64,000 bases of DNA, from NCBI RefSeq assembly GCF_042647465.1, contig NZ_JBHRVN010000005.1. The stretch is one strand, 5' to 3'. Below, in pieces: positions 58,449 through 64,000 of the stretch. Each line of letters begins with the position of its first letter. The stretch's first letter is position 1. Source of the DNA: Wagnerdoeblera intermedia. GTDB lineage: Bacteria > Pseudomonadota > Alphaproteobacteria > Rhodobacterales > Rhodobacteraceae. Under the pieces are notes generated by a model. It was not told where the DNA came from, did no database searches, and saw only the letters and a list, made by a program, of their open reading frames with translations. The translations under genes were made by a program, and so were the position numbers.

Positions 58449-61400
58449 TTAGCTTTGAGCCGATGGGGCGGCGGCGGCTTTTTCAAGAACTGCCCTGACC
58501 CTCTCGGGAGACACCCCTGCCCTGTTACCCTGCACCTTATCGTAATAGCTGGCCTCGGGGTTTGGACCTGTCATCTTGGGTAAGATTGCCCATTCCTGAG
58601 AGAGACTGTGGGCGTACCCGTCCACGTTCCCGTTCTCTGATAGGCTGCTCAGCCCACGTGCATTCAACAGATACACCCCCAGTCTGTCCTGAGCCTCTGG
58701 CGTAAAGCGGTCGCTTTCACTCAGGCCCGCGCCCCGAACTGCTTTGACAAATGTTCCCTCAGGATCACTGCCGCCTGTCATCTGGTATCGGCCGGCAGCC
58801 CGCGTCTCCACGCCTCTGATCCTGCCGTCCTGCCACTGCATGACTTCACCGATCGTCATCTCCGTCAGCGGCTGAGCTGGTGGGTTTCTAGCGGATGCCC
58901 TTTCAAAATCATCGTAGCCTCTCGGGGCCTCAAGGCTTCCGACGAAAGATAAGATCAGGTCTTCTTTGGTCCCTGCTGGCAGTGTGGTCCCGCCGCCTTC
59001 TAAGGTGCCGCGGCCAACTGGGTTGGGGTTCTTGCTCCATTGGACGCCAGCACCCGATGCATTCAGTCCCTCTTGACCAGTCTCATGCGTCAGTTGCTGT
59101 GTGAGAGCACCAAGCTGGTACTCCGCAACGCCGCGCATGTAATCTCGGTTCGTGAACCCAGATGCCCCCAAAGCCTGAAGCTTTGAGGAGGTTTCAGGAC
59201 TTGCCAAGACAGGATCAGCCTCTTCCATTTTGCTCAGCATTGTTGAAAAGCGGGCCGCCAGAACCTCGTCTCCAACGTTGTCCGCACCTGCCCTCAAACC
59301 ACTGAGAGCCATGTATGTGGCCACGTCCGTCGCGCCGCCTATCGTCCCCTTCTCCACCTGCTGCGACAGGTAGTTATTGAGCATCGTATCAGCTTTCTGC
59401 TCGACAACATCCGCGCTCCCTTCAGTCACATCCGGGTATCTGGCGCCTGCCGAGTAGGCCAAATCCTCATAGTTGCTCTCAAACGCTTTTCTATCCACGG
59501 CTGACATGGATCCCAAAAGCGTACTGAAGAAAGTTGAGGCAAAGCCCTTTTCTTTAAGGGATTCTGCAAACGTCAGCTTGTTACCATCAATAGGCCCGTG
59601 CTGTTCTTCAATGCGATTGGAAACCGCTGACAAGACACCGTTCAACTGCCCAGGCGTCATGTCTTCGAACGGGGCTCCGATCCGTCTCTGCATCTCATCC
59701 AGAACTTCCGCAGGTTTCCCCATCGTCGGATCAAGATCTTTGAGGGCATTCTGCACGACTTCCCCGTCGAGGCGGAAACCTCTCCCGGCTCCCATGTAAG
59801 CGTCGCGCAACTGTTCAGGATCCACGCGGTCAAAGCTCTGCAGGTTATTCAGATCCGGACCTGCTTCGCGCCCCTGTGCTGTACCGAGGCCGGCGAAGCG
59901 CATAATGTCATCCGAGACAGCGTTGATCGCATCACGACGTTCCTGGCCGGTCTGAGTGTCATCTGCGTACAGCATGCCATTTAGTCCCTGCATCACATAG
60001 TGTGCTGCAAATGCATAGCGTGCCTCTTCCGCATTTCTGCCCGAGAAGAGTTGGTTCAGCTGGCGCTCATTACTGTCCATAAACTGATCAACTTCTTGGT
60101 TCAGACGTGCGTCATAGACAGCCTGTTTCGTCATCGACATAGCGTTGGCGTTGTTTGCCATCAGCGAGGAAATCTCAGACAGCTTGAATTCCTGGCTGGC
60201 GCGCTGGAATGTCATGTCCTGTCGAGAGTTTGTCTCTGACTCGCTGTTGCTCCAGCTGGCCTGCTGCGTTTCAGTAGCACCCTCAGTTTTTTGGTTACTT
60301 TCACTGATGCCAGCCGTGTTGATCGTGCTCTTAGTGTCGGTCTCACTGAGAGATCGGCTGCCATCCACTCTTCCCGCGGTATTGGATGTAACAGCAGTGC
60401 CGAGATTGTAGCCGATCCTATTGCTATCACCCTCTTTATAACTGTCGCTCCATTTCACGTCGGCACCGGCCCCGAGTGAAGCTGCTCCGCTAGGGCCAGT
60501 ACCCAGCCCAAAGCCAAGACTTCCGGACCCCGATACCCCCGCACGCCTGTCAAAACTGGTGGAACTTCCGATTGCTACTGATCGATCACCAGAAGAACTA
60601 GCACCTGCATCTGTTGAGGTTCCGAAGCTGTACTGCAGGCCGTTACTTACTGTTGACGCATCAGAGGCCACTTGTGAGTTGGTCGCGCTGTTTAGTCGTG
60701 TCGTGCCCTTTGCGCTATTGAAGCCTGTGCTTGTTCCGATAGATCCCGTACCCGCAAAGGCTGCCACTTCTGCTGCCGAGAATGCAGATGTGACGCCGTG
60801 GCCAAGCGAAACCGTGACGTCACCCAGTTTATTGGCGTCCGTCGCAATGGCAGTGCCCTGAGACATAGGCGTGTACTGGTAGGCCGAGCTGAACACGTTA
60901 ACCGGATCGCGTTTGAGCGTATCCGGGGCGTTTTTCTTGGGATCGTAGTGCTCCCCGCCGGACATATCGCGCTGCATGGACGTAGCGAGAGCCGACGATG
61001 TGCCGAATACAAGGAACATCGAGAGCGCCGTGGCCAGCGACAGATAGAGATAGCCCACGTCCTGAAGCCGGGTCACTTCCGTGAGGAATGAATTGACCGA
61101 GCTAATGCTTATGAATGCCGTAATGCCGATGGCATCCAGCGAGGCGTCAAGGAAGCCCATCACGATCAAAAGTGTCGGATACCAGAACTGTACCCACACC
61201 AGCATCCAGAAGTATTTGGCTGCAGTTTTGCCTCCCAATGGCCCGATCATCATCAAAAGCAGGACAAGGGGCATGACGCTCAGGGACCAGATCTCAATGA
61301 ATGAGATCGTTGTCGCCATGGTTTCGAAGATGATTGCAGCTGTGCCGTAGTTCTTCTCGCGTCTCTGGTTCAGAGCGTCATCGAGGGCGGCCTGATGCGA

Positions 61401-62294
61401 GCCGCCGCCCGCTGCGCCAACAAAATGAGCCGGCGCCCTTTGCACGGCGTTGGCCCATGCCACCCCCGCATAGAAGCGAGGCAGATCACTGACAACGCTT
61501 TCGAGGGCAGCCTGATAGCGCAGACCTGTCGTTGTATCGTTCTGATACTTGCTGAAAAATTCATTAACGGCCGCATTCAGTGCTGCTTGATATTCGGCAG
61601 ACTCGAAGCCTTCCATGAGCAGATCGTAGTGCTCTTCGCATTCATAGGCCCGCCCGTTTGAGGCTGCGACCGTCATGAAGTAACCCGTCACGCGGTAGGT
61701 CGAGAAATCCCGCCAGTTGATCCGAGAGTATTTCGTTTCAACGTCGGCCAGCTTGTCCTGAGACTTCAGGCACCGATCCACATAGATCATCGTGTCTTTG
61801 ACAGGTGACAGCCCGTTCGCGAAGGTCGCGGCCGGGCCGTGAAACTGCTCTTCCGTTATGATTTGCCGATAGACCAGTGGCGCGCGCAGGGCCAGCAAAT
61901 GGCCGTTGTCCATGGTGATGGCCGTGTCCTCAAGGCCAAGGTTTTCCGTCAGCATGTCGCTGAGTCCAGCCCCGATCGTGGTGATGATCGAGATAGGGGC
62001 GGCGAAGCCGATCGGCAGATCATCGACCCTTGAGAGCCCGCCGTTCTTATCCTCAATCACGAGATCCACACGGGGCAGGATCATCAGGACCGCAACCATG
62101 ATCGGCCAGAAGAAGGTGGCCATCGTGAATTGGCCCCCTCTGAAAATCGACACAAAAAGTGCCACGATCAAGCCAATGACCGCCGCCAGCTTGGCAGCCA
62201 CATCGAAGGCTCCGCCGTCAAAGATCATGGCGATCTGGCTCAGGATCCTTGTCACAAGGATCACGTCACTGAAGGTGTAAGCCACCATTTCCAT
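58449..62294 (-). CDS. traG: Conjugal transfer protein TraG with muramidase-like C-terminus
   Basis: A 1281-aa F-type TraG. Residues 1-460 have several membrane segments (start MEMVAYTFSDVILVTRILSQ) as in the TraG_N family, which stabilises mating pairs and acts in entry exclusion. A long Ser/Gly/Asn-rich, then helical, periplasmic region follows. The last 170 residues resemble a phage-type muramidase: LILSFVGSLEAPRGYDDF near 1110, AAGRYQMTGG near 1166-1175 and LSESDRFTPEAQDRLGVYLL. This end is not part of F TraG. The start at 62294 is 14 bases after the traH stop. Confidence 0.85.
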   Translation of the reverse strand: MEMVAYTFSDVILVTRILSQIAMIFDGGAFDVAAKLAAVIGLIVALFVSIFRGGQFTMATFFWPIMVAVLMILPRVDLVIEDKNGGLSRVDDLPIGFAAPISIITTIGAGLSDMLTENLGLEDTAITMDNGHLLALRAPLVYRQIITEEQFHGPAATFANGLSPVKDTMIYVDRCLKSQDKLADVETKYSRINWRDFSTYRVTGYFMTVAASNGRAYECEEHYDLLMEGFESAEYQAALNAAVNEFFSKYQNDTTTGLRYQAALESVVSDLPRFYAGVAWANAVQRAPAHFVGAAGGGSHQAALDDALNQRREKNYGTAAIIFETMATTISFIEIWSLSVMPLVLLLMMIGPLGGKTAAKYFWMLVWVQFWYPTLLIVMGFLDASLDAIGITAFISISSVNSFLTEVTRLQDVGYLYLSLATALSMFLVFGTSSALATSMQRDMSGGEHYDPKKNAPDTLKRDPVNVFSSAYQYTPMSQGTAIATDANKLGDVTVSLGHGVTSAFSAAEVAAFAGTGSIGTSTGFNSAKGTTRLNSATNSQVASDASTVSNGLQYSFGTSTDAGASSSGDRSVAIGSSTSFDRRAGVSGSGSLGFGLGTGPSGAASLGAGADVKWSDSYKEGDSNRIGYNLGTAVTSNTAGRVDGSRSLSETDTKSTINTAGISESNQKTEGATETQQASWSNSESETNSRQDMTFQRASQEFKLSEISSLMANNANAMSMTKQAVYDARLNQEVDQFMDSNERQLNQLFSGRNAEEARYAFAAHYVMQGLNGMLYADDTQTGQERRDAINAVSDDIMRFAGLGTAQGREAGPDLNNLQSFDRVDPEQLRDAYMGAGRGFRLDGEVVQNALKDLDPTMGKPAEVLDEMQRRIGAPFEDMTPGQLNGVLSAVSNRIEEQHGPIDGNKLTFAESLKEKGFASTFFSTLLGSMSAVDRKAFESNYEDLAYSAGARYPDVTEGSADVVEQKADTMLNNYLSQQVEKGTIGGATDVATYMALSGLRAGADNVGDEVLAARFSTMLSKMEEADPVLASPETSSKLQALGASGFTNRDYMRGVAEYQLGALTQQLTHETGQEGLNASGAGVQWSKNPNPVGRGTLEGGGTTLPAGTKEDLILSFVGSLEAPRGYDDFERASARNPPAQPLTEMTIGEVMQWQDGRIRGVETRAAGRYQMTGGSDPEGTFVKAVRGAGLSESDRFTPEAQDRLGVYLLNARGLSSLSENGNVDGYAHSLSQEWAILPKMTGPNPEASYYDKVQGNRAGVSPERVRAVLEKAAAAPSAQS

Positions 62295-62308
62295 TGGTCC
62301 CGTCCCCC

Positions 62309-63706
62309 TCAGCGCAGCGGTGAATGGTTGCGCACGAGGTATTCGTGCGTGTTCATAAAGGTGGTCATCATTTCGGCCGGGATTGCCGTGCGCTCGCCTA
62401 TGACTGCCAGCTCGGCATTGATGCGCTCGATGGAGCGGGCAAAGTCGTTGCGGCGCCAATCGTCTGCGTATGCCGTCTCATACTTCTGCGACGACACGGC
62501 CTGATCGACGGCAACAATCACATCAGAGACGAAAATGACGGCCAGTTCATAGGCAAGGCGACCTTTCACTTCATTGAAGAAATCATAGGCCGCAGTCGTG
62601 CCCGGAGGGCTGGCTTCAGCGATCGACAGCAGCATGGTGCCATAATTTCCAAGCCGGCCGATGAGGGTCACAGAGTCCGCGTCTGTGCCGCCGCCGTTAA
62701 TGATGCGGAACAGCACCGAGTTGGGGTCCGTGGGCCCCGAACCGACCAGAGCTGTCTCAAGCATGCGCTCAAGCCCGGTCAGCTGAACGTTGGTTGATGA
62801 GGGCGAAAGGCAGCGGGTTGTGGTGTCGCAGCGCAAAACACGGGCACTGCTGTTGCCATATACCAGATCGCGCACCGTCAGCTTGCCGCCAGCAACTGCT
62901 GGCGTGACATTCCGACTTGGATTGCCCGCTGAGTCATCAACCGGCCCTGAAAGGATCACGGTGCCGGTCAGGGTCATAAGGGCTTCCATCAGAGAGCGGT
63001 CGCCGGAGTTGAACCAGCCCTGCACCCCACTGGTCTGCATTGCCTCCCAGACCACGTTGGTCTCGAATTTGTCGTAATCCCTGCTGCCGCTTGCGTTGGT
63101 GGCGCTAAGGGATCCGACAGTAGAGGTCAGCGAGCCCCAGAAAGCATCGAAGGCGTCGTTGAACCCGGAAGCGATTGAGGTCGTTTGCATCCCCTTCACG
63201 TCCGAGAGCTCAAGTGCGGCGATCCCGCCGTTCACGATACCCTTGGCCAACTGGCAGGAGTTGCCCGTGAACTGGTTCATTTCCTGAATGACCCTTTGGA
63301 GCTGGCTCATGATCGTGGAGCACTGTTCGCAGATGTTTTTCAGGGCTAGGTGGAAGGCGTAACCGGCTGCGTTCTGAGCAACGCTGCGCAAAAGTGCGAT
63401 GAACTGCTCTTTATTGATCATGCTAAAAGAGCCACCAAATAGGTCGATGCCACCGCAACCCGCCTGGAAGCTCGGCGGGGTGAAGTTGATGACGTTCACG
63501 TTCATCACTCGCCCGCGGACGTAGATCGATCCTCCATAGAAGCCGCCACGCCTTGCCGTCTGCACCGATCCGGGGCTGTTAACCTGCACGTTTGCTCCGA
63601 GCATGTTTGACAGGGAACTTTCCAGATCGGCACTGGCAGGGCTTGCCGATTGGAGAGCGATTGTTGCGGCCATCGCCGCTGCAAGGAACTTCCTGCGGAT
63701 CTTCAT
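62309..63706 (-). CDS. traH: Conjugal transfer protein TraH
   Basis: A 465-aa TraH. A signal peptide (FLAAAMAATIALQSASPASA) precedes the family pattern GCGGIDLFGGSFSMINKEQF, AAGYAFHLALKNICEQCSTI and NSCQLAKGIV. TraH works in the outer-membrane part of the F-type secretion channel and pilus. The ATG overlaps the traF stop (ATGA), so the genes are coupled. Confidence 0.92.
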   Translation of the reverse strand: MKIRRKFLAAAMAATIALQSASPASADLESSLSNMLGANVQVNSPGSVQTARRGGFYGGSIYVRGRVMNVNVINFTPPSFQAGCGGIDLFGGSFSMINKEQFIALLRSVAQNAAGYAFHLALKNICEQCSTIMSQLQRVIQEMNQFTGNSCQLAKGIVNGGIAALELSDVKGMQTTSIASGFNDAFDAFWGSLTSTVGSLSATNASGSRDYDKFETNVVWEAMQTSGVQGWFNSGDRSLMEALMTLTGTVILSGPVDDSAGNPSRNVTPAVAGGKLTVRDLVYGNSSARVLRCDTTTRCLSPSSTNVQLTGLERMLETALVGSGPTDPNSVLFRIINGGGTDADSVTLIGRLGNYGTMLLSIAEASPPGTTAAYDFFNEVKGRLAYELAVIFVSDVIVAVDQAVSSQKYETAYADDWRRNDFARSIERINAELAVIGERTAIPAEMMTTFMNTHEYLVRNHSPLR

Positions 63707-64000
63707 TGGGTTGCCTCCATCGCGTCGAGGTGCAGGCCGAACGGCCGCAGGTGTTGATCGGCTTGTCTGAGAATTTCGGGGAGTTCGCCTGTGCTTGTGG
63801 GGCCAACCTCACTCACGCGGGGATTAATGGCCTGGGTCTTTCGGAACTGTTCATCACTGATGAGGCCGGAGCGCCGCGCCACCAGAAGGATGCGATCTGC
63901 GATTTCAGCCCCGCCCGTGGGATTCCATGTGACAGGGATGAATGTGTTGCCTTGCGGGGCCGCGATGAATACTGCCCCACCGTTTGCGACCCCCAGCTGC
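63703..64000 (-). CDS. traF: TraF-like conjugal transfer protein, C-terminal part (cut by window edge)
   Basis: The minus strand is open from the window edge to a TGA at 63703-63705, giving 98 residues: QLGVANGGAVFIAAPQGNTF, then IADRILLVARRSGLISDEQF and RPFGLHLDAMEATQ. This fits the C-terminal end of the thioredoxin-fold TraF of F-type systems, and the order traF-traH-traG is the F order. TraF folds disulfide-containing transfer proteins in the periplasm. Confidence 0.72.
   Translation of the reverse strand, partial: QLGVANGGAVFIAAPQGNTFIPVTWNPTGGAEIADRILLVARRSGLISDEQFRKTQAINPRVSEVGPTSTGELPEILRQADQHLRPFGLHLDAMEATQ

Noticed and set aside
1..64000. CRISPR array, tRNA, rRNA or a replication initiator
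   Set aside because: No regular repeat-spacer pattern, cloverleaf or RepA/RepB/RepC-type initiator was found on reading; the ParB-like gene has no parA neighbour.

Overview
The window reads as part of a large conjugative plasmid or chromid of a Rhodobacteraceae-type alphaproteobacterium (Paracoccus/Rhodobacter-like; judged from recalled protein families, not from a search). Pointers are the GC-rich codon use, the LexA box of the GTTC-N7-GTTC type, the F-type transfer genes traF-traH-traG at the right end, a large ParB-like protein, a plasmid SSB, an H-NS-like protein and many insertion-sequence remnants. No replication gene, tRNA, rRNA or CRISPR array is visible.

Layout. 1-1474: 5' part of an McrB-like AAA+ restriction ATPase, cut by the window edge. 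2086-5219: a small unknown gene, then a protein-phosphatase/ADP-ribosylglycohydrolase fusion followed by a metallophosphatase. 5179-8904: a degenerate recombinase-like gene, a truncated IS110 transposase, three co-directional unknown genes and a small membrane protein. 9236-20882: a tight six-gene defence operon (WYL regulator, PLD-like/SNF2 helicase, DUF4391, type III Mod methyltransferase, AlbA_2/ATPase protein, type III Res), headed by a candidate operator and followed upstream by the remnant of a seventh gene. 21383-22338: ssb and a small companion. 22880-23670: an IS66 deletion fusion that has cut a DUF932 gene. 23850-28711: an Hsp70-like protein, a GrpE-like protein and a membrane-anchored partner whose 5' end is probably lost to an IS5-family remnant at 28866-29468. 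29506-35393: plasmid genes including a LuxR-type receptor and a ParB-like protein. 35694-37290: a Y-family polymerase and a small divergent gene around an SOS box.

37296-47340 is a mosaic stitched by IS1380-family copies (one intact, one internally deleted, one 31-bp end) and an IS3 remnant. It carries pieces that look chromosomal (uracil-DNA glycosylase start, flagellar flgJ/flgN-like genes and a fliK-like start), an ABC uptake system, and a periplasmic binding protein with a GGDEF diguanylate cyclase. 47370-51880 is a four-gene aromatic-acid-type efflux operon. 52286-58387 holds small regulators (H-NS-like, a double-HTH protein) and a series of small exported or membrane proteins that adjoin the transfer region. 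58449-64000 is traG (with a muramidase-like C-terminus), traH and the end of traF.

Five plasmid genes (starts at 8506, 22338, 30721, 32490, 34501, all on the minus strand) share promoter and leader elements: a sigma70-like promoter and the element CACAGGAG. In four of them the leader also has a small stem-loop with a TATAG/TAGAG loop and CACAGGAG acts as the ribosome binding site; this suggests a common expression device for the plasmid backbone. The strongest candidates for an undescribed system are the six-gene defence operon, the phosphatase/ADP-ribosylglycohydrolase pair, and the Hsp70-GrpE-membrane protein trio.
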